From Candidatus Solibacter usitatus (lineage in GTDB: Bacteria; Acidobacteriota; Terriglobia; Bryobacterales; Bryobacteraceae), in the NCBI GenBank assembly GCA_016191645.1, contig JACPVQ010000010.1:1-44541 (forward strand): DNA of 44,541 nucleotides, in the 5' to 3' direction. Shown one piece after another: positions 18,283 to 27,050 of the stretch. The first letter of the stretch is position 1. Every line of letters starts with the position of its first letter. A program made the position numbers and the translations under genes. Below the pieces are notes generated by a model that saw only the letters and a list, made by a program, of their open reading frames with translations, did no database searches and had not been told where the DNA came from.

Positions 18283-18602
18283 AATACACTTCTCTACTTC
18301 GAGCTTTTTCTCTCACGGCTGTCTTTGCCGTAACCGCCAGCGCGGGCGCCGCTGAAGGCAAGGCGCTGTATGCGTCCAAGTGCGCGGCGTGCCACGGGCC
18401 GGCTGGCGAAGGCAAGGACGCGATTGCCAAGATGTTCAAAGTGACCTTGCAGCATCTGGGGTCGAAGGAGATCCAGGCAAAGGCCGATGCCGACATGAAG
18501 AAGGCCATCACAGCGGGACAAGGAAAGATGAAACCGGTGGCCGGATTGAGCGATGCGCAGATTGCCGATGTCATCGCCCACGTGCGCACTCTGAAGAAGT
18601 AG
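18279..18602 (+). CDS. Small periplasmic monoheme cytochrome c
   Basis: This 107-residue class I cytochrome has a signal peptide (ending near SAGAAEG) and a single CAACH motif at about 36-40 with the GPAGEGKD segment after it. A Met in GKMKPVAGLSDAQIADVIAHVRTL fits the axial sixth ligand. It is translationally coupled to the nonaheme protein (ATGA overlap). It is probably a soluble electron shuttle from the bc-type complex to a terminal acceptor not encoded here. Confidence 0.9.
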   Translation: MKYTSLLRAFSLTAVFAVTASAGAAEGKALYASKCAACHGPAGEGKDAIAKMFKVTLQHLGSKEIQAKADADMKKAITAGQGKMKPVAGLSDAQIADVIAHVRTLKK

Positions 18603-18614
18603 GATGTAAGTTGC

Positions 18615-18646
18615 GACGGCAGAGGCGATCTGGAGACCTGCCCCAC
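18615..18646 (+). repeat. Palindromic element, degenerate copy B
   Basis: GACGGCAGAGGCGATCT, then GG, then AGACCTGCCCCAC. The core TCTGGAGA and the CCCCAC end match the other copies, but the left arm (GAGGCGATCT) and right arm (AGACCTGCC) do not pair, as if two stems had been joined at the core. It ends 11 bases before the sensor kinase start. Confidence 0.6.
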
Positions 18647-18657
18647 CTGATTCTTTT

Positions 18658-19959
18658 ATGGCGGACAAGAAGTGGTTTTGGGCGACCCTCGCTCTCTCCA
18701 GCACTACGATCATGCTGGTGGTCCTGGCCGCATGGGAGTTAGTGGAGAACCACTTTTTTCGCGACGCCACCTACCTTACCCTTCACTATCTCTACATTAC
18801 GCGCGGCATTGCCTCTTCGCTGCTGCTTGGATTCTGGGCCGCCTGGTTTGTTCTGCGCCAGCGAAGGCAGAGTGAAGAGGATCTTCGCCATTCGCAGGAG
18901 CGCTACCGCGGACTGCTCGAAGTAATTCCCGGCGCGGTCGTCCTCTACGATGGTTCCTTGTCCGTACTCGAATGGAATGCGTCCGCGGAGCGCATGTACG
19001 GCTATTTGAAAACGGAGATGCAGGGCCAGCCTCTTCCAACCATCCCAGCGGAAAAGAAGGACGAGTTGAACTCCTTTTTGTCGCTTGTGCGAGCGGGCAA
19101 ACCGGTTCTCGACATCGAAACGACCCGGTTGAACCGCGACGGCGATCCGTTTGAAGTGCTGTTGAACCTGCTTCCGTTTCAGGAACCCAGCGGCGCAACC
19201 TATTTTCTTGAAGTGACCTCCGATATCCGCGAACGCGTGCGCTGGCGCGAGCGGATGCTGCAAATCGAAAAACTCACCAGCATGGGGAAGATGGCGGCGG
19301 GAACGGCGCATCATTTGAATTCGCCCCTGGCGGCGTTGATTCTTCGCGTACAGATGATGCAGGAGCGCGGCGGCCAAAGTTCGGCGGATGATTTGAACCG
19401 GCTTCAGGAAGGATTGGAGTTCTGCCGTCACTTCGTACAGCGTTTGCTGGAGTTCACGCGTACCGCGCCGCTGCAGGAGAAGCCGCAGGAACTCGGCGCG
19501 CTGATCGAATCGGTGGCATCCTTTTTTGCGCCGGTCATTCTGGCGAAAGGTGCAGCGCTGCGAGTAGAACATGGCGACAGCGGCGGCGTTTCCGTACGCG
19601 CCGATCGCAACCAATTGGAAACGGTGCTGCTCATCCTGCTCAGCAACGCGCTGGATGCCGTTGAGCCAGGCGGCGAAATCCGCGTGCGTTGCGGGAGAAC
19701 ACCCAGCGGTAACGCCGTGATGGAAGTCATCGACAATGGCGCGGGCATCACCGCCGCGAACATGGCGCATGTTTTCGAACCGTTCTTCACCACCAAGGAG
19801 CCCGGAAAAGGAACAGGGTTAGGCCTGGCAATTGCGCGCAACGTGATTGCGGAACATGGCGGAATCATCGACATCGGCAGCGAACCGGGAAGCGGCGTCA
19901 CGGTTCGAGTGGAACTGCCCCTCGCCGAACCGGCATCGGGGAAAGAGGCGGCGGCGTGA
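18658..19959 (+). CDS. Membrane sensor histidine kinase with PAS domain (NtrB-like)
   Basis: This 433-residue kinase has two membrane helices (about 8-24 and 48-66) enclosing a very short outer loop. A PAS domain (about 82-190; RYRGLLEVIPGAVVLYDG), a HisKA helix with GTAHHLNSPL (phospho-acceptor H218) and an HATPase domain follow. The HATPase carries N-box LSNALDAV, DNGAGI and GTGLGLAI. The H-box resembles that of kinases paired with sigma54 activators. With almost no periplasmic domain, it may sense a membrane or redox state through the PAS domain (inference). Its stop overlaps the GTG start of the response regulator. No Shine-Dalgarno is evident before the ATG, and hairpin copy B lies directly upstream. 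Confidence 0.92.
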   Translation: MADKKWFWATLALSSTTIMLVVLAAWELVENHFFRDATYLTLHYLYITRGIASSLLLGFWAAWFVLRQRRQSEEDLRHSQERYRGLLEVIPGAVVLYDGSLSVLEWNASAERMYGYLKTEMQGQPLPTIPAEKKDELNSFLSLVRAGKPVLDIETTRLNRDGDPFEVLLNLLPFQEPSGATYFLEVTSDIRERVRWRERMLQIEKLTSMGKMAAGTAHHLNSPLAALILRVQMMQERGGQSSADDLNRLQEGLEFCRHFVQRLLEFTRTAPLQEKPQELGALIESVASFFAPVILAKGAALRVEHGDSGGVSVRADRNQLETVLLILLSNALDAVEPGGEIRVRCGRTPSGNAVMEVIDNGAGITAANMAHVFEPFFTTKEPGKGTGLGLAIARNVIAEHGGIIDIGSEPGSGVTVRVELPLAEPASGKEAAA

Positions 19960-21320
19960 AAGATTTGTCGCCGGCACATGGCTGTTGCGTGTTGGTAGTG
20001 GACGACGACCCCAGCCTTGCGGCCACGCTGAAGGAGATGCTGACGCGCGACGGTTACGCCGTGGAGGTTGCGCACTCGGCGGCTGAAGCGCTGGAAATCC
20101 ATGCGGCCAACCCGCGCATCGGGCTTGCTCTGGTGGACCTGATTCTTCCCGGTGCGGGCGGACTCGCCCTCACGGACGAATTGCGCCGCAGAGATAGCGA
20201 GATTGTCGTGGTGATCATGACCGGCTATGGCACCATCGAGACGGCTGTGGAAGCGATCAAGCGGGGCGCTGAGGATTACATCACCAAGCCGTTCGACTAC
20301 GCAACGGTGCGCAAGAAAGTGGGCCGCCTACTGGAGATGATTGAGTTGCGCGAACGCGTTGCGCAGTTGGAGACGCGCCTGGAACGGCATCCTTGTTTCG
20401 AAAACATCGTCAGTGTTTCCCCGGCCATGGAACGGCTGCTCGATCGAGGCCGCCTTGCGGCGGCGGCGGATGCGCCGGTTTTGATTCTCGGCGAAACGGG
20501 CACCGGGAAAGAGATGATGGCGCGCGCCATTCACGATGCCAGTCCCAGAGCGCGCAAGCCTTTCGTCGCGCTGAACTGCGGCGCGTTGCCGCGCGAGCTG
20601 GTGGAGAGCGAACTGTTCGGATTCCGCCGCGGAGCGTTTACGGGAGCCATCGCCGACACGCCCGGACTTTTCGCGGCGGCTTCCGGCGGAACCATTTTCC
20701 TCGACGAGATCGGCGAGATGCCCAAGGATGTGCAAGTAAAGCTTCTGCGCGTGCTGCAGGAAGGCGAAGTGCGTCCCGTCGGCGGGGCGAAGAGCGTACA
20801 TGTCGACGTACGCGTGCTGGCCGCCACCAACCGCGCGTTGCAGGAGTTGCGCGGCAACCTGTTGCGCGAAGACTTGTACTTCCGCATCGCGACCATTGTG
20901 TTGCAGATTCCCCCGCTGCGCTCGCGGCCGGAAGACATCCTCGTCTTGGCGCAGCATTTTGCCGTCCGCGTTTCGCGTCGCTACGGGAGGCAGGTCAACC
21001 TGACGCGGCCGGCGTTGGAAACGCTGGTGGGCTACTCGTTTCCGGGAAACGTCCGCGAGTTGGAGAACCTGATTGAGAGCGTCACCGCGGTATCCGCGGA
21101 CGATCCGCAGAACATCAGCGACAAAGACTTGAAGCCGCTGCTTCAGGAGGAGGCGGCTCGCAACACATTCGAGTCCGCGCCGGTCTCCATGGAGCAGATG
21201 GAGCGGCAGACCATCGAACGCGCGCTACGCCTTTCCGAAGGTAACCGGACGAAGGCGGCTTCCATGCTCGGCATCTCGCGCGACACGCTGTATCGCAAGA
21301 TGCGGCAGTATCAGGTGTAG
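19956..21320 (+). CDS. Sigma54-dependent response regulator (NtrC family)
   Basis: This 454-residue regulator starts at GTG, overlapping the kinase gene by four bases. The receiver (about 10-128) has the acidic VVDDDP cluster, phospho-acceptor D61 and the KPFD switch Lys. The AAA+ domain has Walker A GETGTGKE (about 179-186), Walker B TIFLDE (about 246-251) and the sigma54-contacting GAFTGA loop (about 226-231). A C-terminal Fis-type HTH ([21 protein letters not shown]) binds DNA. It would activate sigma54 promoters when phosphorylated by the kinase next door. Likely targets are the Rieske operon and the tetraheme gene, both preceded by similar motifs. The gene for sigma54 is not in the window. 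Confidence 0.93.
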   Translation: MKDLSPAHGCCVLVVDDDPSLAATLKEMLTRDGYAVEVAHSAAEALEIHAANPRIGLALVDLILPGAGGLALTDELRRRDSEIVVVIMTGYGTIETAVEAIKRGAEDYITKPFDYATVRKKVGRLLEMIELRERVAQLETRLERHPCFENIVSVSPAMERLLDRGRLAAAADAPVLILGETGTGKEMMARAIHDASPRARKPFVALNCGALPRELVESELFGFRRGAFTGAIADTPGLFAAASGGTIFLDEIGEMPKDVQVKLLRVLQEGEVRPVGGAKSVHVDVRVLAATNRALQELRGNLLREDLYFRIATIVLQIPPLRSRPEDILVLAQHFAVRVSRRYGRQVNLTRPALETLVGYSFPGNVRELENLIESVTAVSADDPQNISDKDLKPLLQEEAARNTFESAPVSMEQMERQTIERALRLSEGNRTKAASMLGISRDTLYRKMRQYQV

Positions 21321-21330
21321 GCGCGAAGAG

Positions 21331-21349
21331 GTGTCCGATTCTCTGACAC
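21331..21349 (+). promoter_or_regulatory. Putative activator site upstream of the tetraheme cytochrome
   Basis: GTGTCCGATTCTCTGACAC is an imperfect palindrome (GTGTC...GACAC outside, CGA...TCT inside). It shares the CCGATTCTC core with a site upstream of the Rieske gene. It lies about 110 bp before the tetraheme start codon. Confidence 0.45.
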
Positions 21350-21405
21350 TGCGTCGGGTTTCCTTACGAAACCCCGGTGCCGGAGGCGTGAAGTGGCCGT
21401 ATTGA

Positions 21406-21444
21406 TTGGGCTTCGAGCGGCACATCCGGTGGTGCTTGGCGTGC
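21406..21444 (+). promoter_or_regulatory. Two weak sigma54 promoter candidates for the tetraheme gene
   Basis: Two GG-N10-GC pairs are present. TTGGGCTTCGAGCGGCA starts at 21406 (GG 21408-21409, GC 21420-21421). TGG at 21430 starts a second pair (GG 21431-21432, GC 21443-21444). Neither is a full match to the consensus. The second would give a start near 21456 and a leaderless message from the ATG at 21457, which has no ribosome site. Confidence 0.25.
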
Positions 21445-21456
21445 TCACACAATTTC

Positions 21457-22689
21457 ATGGCACCCATCGGTTCGCGCAAGGAATTCTTCTATTGGACTGC
21501 TGCCGCAGTGGCCGCCACAGCCGCCCTCACCGCCATCCTGATCCACGAGCGCGGTACGTCAGCCGCGCGTGGCACCATTCCCGTCATAGGAATTCCGGAG
21601 AAAGGCGAGCAGCTTTTCTTCGGATCGAAAGGCTGCTCCATCTGCCATGCGATCGGCGGCGCGGGCGGACGCGTCGCTCCTGATCTTACCGGACGGCGGC
21701 CGGGCGCGCCGGCAATGAGCTGGCTGATGACCGTGCTCTGGAACCACGCTCCTGGTATGTATCGTCGAATCCGCCTAGCGGGCCAAGCGTATCCGCAACT
21801 GGATCAACAGGAGATGGCGCACATGCTTGCTTACCTCTATGAGGCGGGCAATACCGATCCGCCGGGGGACGCCGCGGCCGGTAAGCGAGTCTTCGAAGAG
21901 AAGAGTTGCGCGCGCTGCCACACAGTGCACGGAGTGGGTGGAACAGGCGGACCGGATTTGTCGGCGCTGGCCACCTCGAACGATCCGGCCGCATGGGGCC
22001 GCGCGATGTGGAATCATGCGCACCAAATGCTGCAGCCTGTGACGAAGCTGGTGGGGCGCTGGCCGGAGTTCGACGGCCCGTCGATGAACAACCTCATCTC
22101 GTTTGCGCGCGGCAATGCGCAGACTGGCAAGAAAGCGCCCGCGGCTCCGCGCTCGCAACCGGAGCGTGGCTGGAACGTTTTCCAGGCCAAGTGCATCCAG
22201 TGCCATGCGATTCGCGGGCAAGGCGGCACGATGGGCCCGGAGATGGGCCCGGACAAGGATCTGCCGATGAGCACGGCCGAGTTTGCGGCGACGCTGTGGA
22301 ATCACGCCCCGGCGATGGAGAAGAAGGTGAAGGAAAACAACATGACGCTCCCGCGACTGGAAGGCGATGACATCGCGCAGTTAGCGTCGTTTCTCGCCAG
22401 CCTGCGCTACTACGAACCCGCCGGAACTCGCTTCGTCGGAGAACGCGTCTTCGCCGAGCGCGGCTGCTCCCATTGTCACGGTGCGAAGGGTGATGGCGGT
22501 CCGCTCGCGCCGCCCTTACGAAAGAAGCACGAAGCGTACACGACGGTATCGTTTGCCACCGCGCTGTGGAGGCACGGGCCCAAGATGCTGGATCGCACCT
22601 TGGAAGCGGGGATCACGTGGCCGGTATTGAAGCCCGCCGATGTCGGCGATCTGATCGCCTTCTTCAACGCCACGGCGCAGGAGAAGTGA
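21457..22689 (+). CDS. Tetraheme cytochrome c built from four class I-like repeats
   Basis: This 410-residue protein has an N-terminal membrane helix (about 11-29), which is an uncleaved anchor or signal. Four CxxCH motifs follow: CSICH (60), CARCH (151), CIQCH (246) and CSHCH (337). About 35 residues after each comes a W-[NR]-H-x-x-x-M motif: WNHAPGM, WNHAHQM, WNHAPAM and WRHGPKM. The Met (or His) of that motif is the likely axial ligand. The protein is therefore a fourfold repeat with a period of 91-95 residues. It follows the sigma54 regulator and probably extends the same electron-transfer chain. The start was set at ATG 21457, where the hydrophobic segment begins; a TTG at 21406 in frame is less likely. 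Confidence 0.87.
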   Translation: MAPIGSRKEFFYWTAAAVAATAALTAILIHERGTSAARGTIPVIGIPEKGEQLFFGSKGCSICHAIGGAGGRVAPDLTGRRPGAPAMSWLMTVLWNHAPGMYRRIRLAGQAYPQLDQQEMAHMLAYLYEAGNTDPPGDAAAGKRVFEEKSCARCHTVHGVGGTGGPDLSALATSNDPAAWGRAMWNHAHQMLQPVTKLVGRWPEFDGPSMNNLISFARGNAQTGKKAPAAPRSQPERGWNVFQAKCIQCHAIRGQGGTMGPEMGPDKDLPMSTAEFAATLWNHAPAMEKKVKENNMTLPRLEGDDIAQLASFLASLRYYEPAGTRFVGERVFAERGCSHCHGAKGDGGPLAPPLRKKHEAYTTVSFATALWRHGPKMLDRTLEAGITWPVLKPADVGDLIAFFNATAQEK

Positions 22690-22699
22690 CTCAGCCTCT

Positions 22700-23581
22700 C
22701 TATTTTTTTTCGGCGAGTTTCTTCTTGAGATAGGCTTCGTATTCGGCTTTCAATGCCGGGTCGGCGGGGCTGGGATACAACTCGCTCGATTTGTATTTGC
22801 CTGTCATGAATTTCGCCTTTGTCCATTCGTCGTGAATCTTGGTGGTGCGCGCTTTGACCACCACTTGCTCCACCAATTGCGGGGGAACAAAATAGACGCC
22901 TTCACGATCGCCGAACACAACATCGCCAGGCATGACGGTGGCCGTTCCAATTCGCACCGGCACGTTGACGGCGGTGAGCATGACGTTGCGTATGGCCGAT
23001 GGATGTACGCCGCGGAAGTAGGCGGCCATGGGAATCTCGAAGATGCCTTCCAGATCGCGAATGGATCCGTCGATGACCAAGCCGCCGGTCTTGGTCGCGG
23101 CATGAATTGCCGTGGCCAGGTTGTCGCCGACAAACGTGCCGCCTTCCGTTTTGCCCATCAAATCGACGACGATGACGTCGCCGGGCTGCAACATATCGAT
23201 AACGCGTTGATTGGCGTTGCGCCCCGCGCCGCGCGCTTTCGCGTCGGCCTCGGCGACATCGGCGACATCGGGACGGTGCGGCATGAACTGCGCCGTCACT
23301 GCGCGGCCCACCAGCTTCCTGCCCGGATGCAGCAGGCGAAAACCGCCTTCATATTGATTGGCGAATCCGGCGCCCGGCACAACTCCAAACACGTCTTCGG
23401 CGCTGAGCGTGCGCAACTCTTCGATCAGAGAATCGGGAACCTTGGGGCGGCCGTCGGAAAATCGTTCGAATGGGTTTTTTGCAGTGAATCGAATCATCTG
23501 CTCGCGCGTGAACACGTGAATCTGCGCAGGCGCAAGCGAACTGTAGAGAGATAGGAATAAAAGGATGCCAAGCAGTCTCAT
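22700..23581 (-). CDS. Secreted RraA/HMG-aldolase-fold protein
   Basis: This 293-residue protein has a signal peptide (LLGILLFLSLYSSLAPAQ). The RraA/4-hydroxy-4-methyl-2-oxoglutarate aldolase core (about 60-250) contains GTFVGDNLATA and IDGSIRDLEGI, the phosphate/substrate-binding and Asp-metal motifs of the family. Cytosolic relatives either cleave HMG/oxaloacetate or inhibit RNase E. An exported version is unlikely to inhibit RNase E, so an aldolase or lyase role on an extracellular acid is more plausible (inference). The C-terminus is a charged helix. It lies 13 bp downstream of pgk on the same strand and is probably on the same transcript. Confidence 0.8.
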   Translation of the reverse strand: MRLLGILLFLSLYSSLAPAQIHVFTREQMIRFTAKNPFERFSDGRPKVPDSLIEELRTLSAEDVFGVVPGAGFANQYEGGFRLLHPGRKLVGRAVTAQFMPHRPDVADVAEADAKARGAGRNANQRVIDMLQPGDVIVVDLMGKTEGGTFVGDNLATAIHAATKTGGLVIDGSIRDLEGIFEIPMAAYFRGVHPSAIRNVMLTAVNVPVRIGTATVMPGDVVFGDREGVYFVPPQLVEQVVVKARTTKIHDEWTKAKFMTGKYKSSELYPSPADPALKAEYEAYLKKKLAEKK

Positions 23582-23594
23582 GCTTGGAACTTTA

Positions 23595-24764
23595 TCACGA
23601 CTTAGGAGTCAACGCGGCGACGCCGGGCAGCTCAATTCCGGAAAGAAATTCCAGCGATGCGCCGCCACCCGTGGAGATGTGCGAGATCTTGCCCGCCACG
23701 CCCGCGGACTTCACGGCCTTCTCCGAATCGCCGCCGCCGACCACCGACAAAACACCCGAGGATGCCACCGCTTTCGCGACAGCAACGGTACCCTTATCGA
23801 AGGGCGGTTTTTCAAACACGCCCATCGGTCCGTTCCAAATCACGCTCTTCGACGAGGCGATGACGGCTTCAAATGCCGCAACCGTTTGTACGCCAATGTC
23901 GAGGCCCATCATTCCATCGGGAATCGCGGCGACGGTTTGATTCTCCGCGCCTTCTTTCAACTCCGCCGCTACAACATGATCGGTGGGCAACATCAGTTTC
24001 GCACCGCTGCTCGCCATCAACTCTCGCGCCAAATCGAGTTTGTCGTCCTCCACCAGCGATTTGCCAACGGTCTCGCCTCTGGCTTTGAGGAACGTATACG
24101 CCATCGCTCCGCCGATGAGAATGCGATCGACGAACTTCAAGAGATTCTGAATCACTTCGATCTTGTCGGAGACTTTGGCTCCGCCTAAAATCGCAATGCA
24201 GGGACGCGGAGGATTCGTAGTGACCTTGGTCAGGTATTCGAGTTCGGTGTCCATCAGCAGCCCGGCGGCGGCCTGCGGCAGAAATCGAATCATGCCGACG
24301 GTGGAGGCGTGTGCGCGATGCGCGCTGCCGAACGCATCGTTGACGTAGAGATCGGCCAGCGATGCCAGTTGCCGGGAAAACTCCGGATCGTTTTTTTCTT
24401 CTTCCGCGTGATAGCGCAGATTCTCGAGCAACAGGATCTCGCCCGGTGCGGGCCGCATGGCCGCGACTTCCGGTCCAATGCAATCCGGAGCCATCTTCAC
24501 AGGCTTGCCCAGCAGTTCCGCCAAACGAACAGCCACTGGTTTGAGGCTCATCTCCGGATTGGGTTTTCCCTTCGGACGGCCCAGGTGCGAAGCGAGAATC
24601 AGCCCCGCGCCTTGATCGAGAGCGTATTGAATGGTAGGCAGCGAGGCGCGAATGCGTTTGTCAGATGTGATCTCCTGCCCGCCCGGGGCGAGCGGAACAT
24701 TGAAATCGACACGAATGAAGACAGTTTTGCCTTTGAGGTTAAGATCGCGGATGGATAATTTCAT
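23595..24764 (-). CDS. pgk: Phosphoglycerate kinase
   Basis: This 389-residue protein is complete. It begins with the family's signature [23 protein letters not shown] and has [33 protein letters not shown] and the C-terminal [11 protein letters not shown]. It transfers phosphate between 1,3-bisphosphoglycerate and ADP in glycolysis. It stands among genes for exported proteins; gapA and tpiA, its common partners, are absent. It lies 14 bp downstream of the M20 peptidase gene and 13 bp upstream of the rraA-like gene on the same strand, so it may share their transcript. Confidence 0.97.
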   Translation of the reverse strand: MKLSIRDLNLKGKTVFIRVDFNVPLAPGGQEITSDKRIRASLPTIQYALDQGAGLILASHLGRPKGKPNPEMSLKPVAVRLAELLGKPVKMAPDCIGPEVAAMRPAPGEILLLENLRYHAEEEKNDPEFSRQLASLADLYVNDAFGSAHRAHASTVGMIRFLPQAAAGLLMDTELEYLTKVTTNPPRPCIAILGGAKVSDKIEVIQNLLKFVDRILIGGAMAYTFLKARGETVGKSLVEDDKLDLARELMASSGAKLMLPTDHVVAAELKEGAENQTVAAIPDGMMGLDIGVQTVAAFEAVIASSKSVIWNGPMGVFEKPPFDKGTVAVAKAVASSGVLSVVGGGDSEKAVKSAGVAGKISHISTGGGASLEFLSGIELPGVAALTPKS

Positions 24765-24777
24765 GAGAAGAAAACGG

Positions 24778-26100
24778 CTAGAACTCCGATTTTAGCAGGT
24801 CGTAGAAGATGTGTAATCCTTTGCGAAATTCGGAAACGGGAATCCGTTCTTCGTCGCTGTGCATGGTGGCGACGGTTGCGGCGTCGATGACCATGGGCGC
24901 AAGGCCATAGGCGATCACGCCCTTCTCGCGCAGCCATACCGAATCCGTGCCGTAAGGAATGAGGATCGGCGTGACCACGGCGGATGGATGCTGCGTCAAG
25001 ATCGCCTTGCGCAACGCCGCGAACAGAGGCGTGTCCATTTTGCTGACGCCGGGGTCGCTGGGCGTGCTGAGCCGTTCGATGGTAATGCGCGGATCATTGA
25101 TGCGCGCCTTCATCTCGCTGAGAAACTCATCCGCGTTCACGCCCGGCAACAAACGGCAATCGAGAGTCGCTTCCGATGCCGACGGAATGACATTCGATTT
25201 CGGCGGATTGCCCACGCCGGCGGCCAGCGTTGTCAGCGACATAGTATTCGATTGGATGGCGCGAATGAATTTGTTGTCGGCCAACTGTCCTTGCAACGCC
25301 GAGCGCATGCGCTCCACAACCTCGCTATTCCTGCCGCGGTCTGGGGCGTTGAGCGCCTTGCGGATGGCCTCCAGCAGAATCATGTTGGCGTTTTCCGCAA
25401 TCGGCTGCGATCCATGCGCGGCCGTTCCTTTGGCGCGCAGGCGCAGCCACGACACTTGTTTTTCGCCGACGGAGATTCCGAACACCAGCTTCGACGGCGA
25501 GAACACATCGCGGCTACCGAAGCCGCCTTCGTCCATCACATACTCGGCCTCGATCTCTTTCCAATGATCGCGAATCATGGCGCGGATACCCAAATCTCCG
25601 CCGGTCTCTTCATCGGGCGTGCAGAGCATCACGATGTCGCGCGCCGGCACGATTCCCATCTTCTTCAACAGCAGCAGGGAAAACAGGTGCATCACGCCGG
25701 TGCCCTTCATGTCCATCGCGCCGCGCCCCCAGATCCAACCGTCCTGCAGCAGCCCGCCGAAGGGAGGGACGCGCCACGCTTTGGGATCGACGGGAACCAC
25801 GTCGAAGTGATTCAGCAGCAGCAACGGTTTCTTCGCGCGGTCGCGGCCGGGCAGCCTGGCGAGAAGATTCACCGCGCCGGTGGCGTTGGTTTCAAACAGC
25901 TTCACGGAGATGCCCGCGCTTTCCAGTTCGCCCTTGAAGAGCGCGGTGGCTTCCCGCGAGTTCACCGGCGGATTCACGGACTGGATGCGGATGTAGCGTT
26001 GCAGAAACTCCACCGCGCGCTGTTCCTCCGCCGGCCAATCGGGTTCGGCGGCGGGAAGCGCCGAAATGGTCAAAAACAGGAAAGGCAGGAAATGTTTCAT
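24778..26100 (-). CDS. Secreted M20 family metallopeptidase
   Basis: This 440-residue protein has a signal peptide ([17 protein letters not shown]). The M20/ArgE-DapE zinc peptidase fold shows NHFDVVPVD (metal His and catalytic Asp), GRGAMDMKG (bridging Asp) and PDEETGG (catalytic and metal Glu). A dimerisation domain follows (about 205-325), then [14 protein letters not shown] and MHSDEERI with the last metal His. It resembles carboxypeptidase S-like and CNDP-type enzymes that release amino acids from peptides or acylated amines. The start is fixed by the four-base overlap with the upstream BadF-type gene. Confidence 0.9.
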   Translation of the reverse strand: MKHFLPFLFLTISALPAAEPDWPAEEQRAVEFLQRYIRIQSVNPPVNSREATALFKGELESAGISVKLFETNATGAVNLLARLPGRDRAKKPLLLLNHFDVVPVDPKAWRVPPFGGLLQDGWIWGRGAMDMKGTGVMHLFSLLLLKKMGIVPARDIVMLCTPDEETGGDLGIRAMIRDHWKEIEAEYVMDEGGFGSRDVFSPSKLVFGISVGEKQVSWLRLRAKGTAAHGSQPIAENANMILLEAIRKALNAPDRGRNSEVVERMRSALQGQLADNKFIRAIQSNTMSLTTLAAGVGNPPKSNVIPSASEATLDCRLLPGVNADEFLSEMKARINDPRITIERLSTPSDPGVSKMDTPLFAALRKAILTQHPSAVVTPILIPYGTDSVWLREKGVIAYGLAPMVIDAATVATMHSDEERIPVSEFRKGLHIFYDLLKSEF

Positions 26101-27050
26101 TTTTCAAACTCCGGAACATTGGATAAGCGAATGGACGTCAACCCGGCGTAGCGATAGGCTTCGAGCAAAGCGCCAACCGCCGGCCCATGCAACGGCGGGC
26201 CCACGCGGTTAGCCTCTTCAATCGAAACCAATTCGACAAAGCGATCCAGCAGCACACGGCTCTTGAAAACGCCTCCGACGTAGGCGAGAACGGCGGGCTC
26301 CGCTTCGGCAAACAATTGTCCCCTCACGGCGGCGGTGTAGCCGGCCAACTGGCGCGCGGCGTTGTGTAGAAGCTCGCGCGCAATGGCGTCGCCGTTCATC
26401 GCCGCCTCATCGACAAGCCGCGAGAACGAAGCGATGCGCGGGCGCGGAAACGCCTCCGTGTAAAACTGATGCAGCAGGTCATTGGCGTTCCGTGCGCCCG
26501 ACGCTTCCAACAGCATTCCATGCAACGCCGTCGGCGCGCCCCAACCTTCTTCCATGCGCAACGCCGCGCGCAACGCCTGCCGCGCCAAATCGTAGCCGCC
26601 GCCCTCATCGCCGAAGGAGTATCCCCAACCTCCGGCGCGCGCCGTCTTGCCGCGGGCATTGCGCCCCAGCGAAATGGAGCCCGTTCCCGCAATCGTGATG
26701 ATGCCCGGTTCACCGGCGGTCGCGCCACTCAATGCAATCACCGCATCGTTGGTGACATGGATGTGCTCCGCGGGCAGCATCTGTTGCAGCAACGCTTCCT
26801 TGTCGGCGGGCCCGCCGCTGAAACCCAGACATGCGCGCGCAAATCGAATTTGGTTCAGACTGACAGCGGCTTGCTCACACGCGGGTTCCAGGCAGCCCTT
26901 CATCGCCGCGAGAAACTTCGCACGGCCCGCACTCGCCTCAACGTGATTGCAGGGACCGCCGCGGCCATAGCCAAGCGCGCGCCCGGTCTCATCGCCAATG
27001 ATGGCGGTCGTGCTCGACTGTCCTCCGTCCACGCCGAGAAAAAACGTCAT
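26097..27050 (-). CDS. BadF/BadG-type sugar kinase (N-acetylglucosamine kinase-like)
   Basis: This 317-residue ASKHA-fold kinase has the phosphate-1 motif FFLGVDGGQSSTTAI at the N-terminus, phosphate-2 TIAGTGSISLGR, the GWGYSFGDEGGG loop and a C-terminal adenosine motif (VLAYVGGVFKS). The GDEGSG-like segment is characteristic of N-acetylglucosamine/muramic-acid-type kinases of this family, suggesting amino-sugar salvage. It overlaps the gene on each side by four bases, with the GT-C-like gene upstream and the M20 gene downstream, so it sits inside an operon. Confidence 0.87.
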   Translation of the reverse strand: MTFFLGVDGGQSSTTAIIGDETGRALGYGRGGPCNHVEASAGRAKFLAAMKGCLEPACEQAAVSLNQIRFARACLGFSGGPADKEALLQQMLPAEHIHVTNDAVIALSGATAGEPGIITIAGTGSISLGRNARGKTARAGGWGYSFGDEGGGYDLARQALRAALRMEEGWGAPTALHGMLLEASGARNANDLLHQFYTEAFPRPRIASFSRLVDEAAMNGDAIARELLHNAARQLAGYTAAVRGQLFAEAEPAVLAYVGGVFKSRVLLDRFVELVSIEEANRVGPPLHGPAVGALLEAYRYAGLTSIRLSNVPEFEK

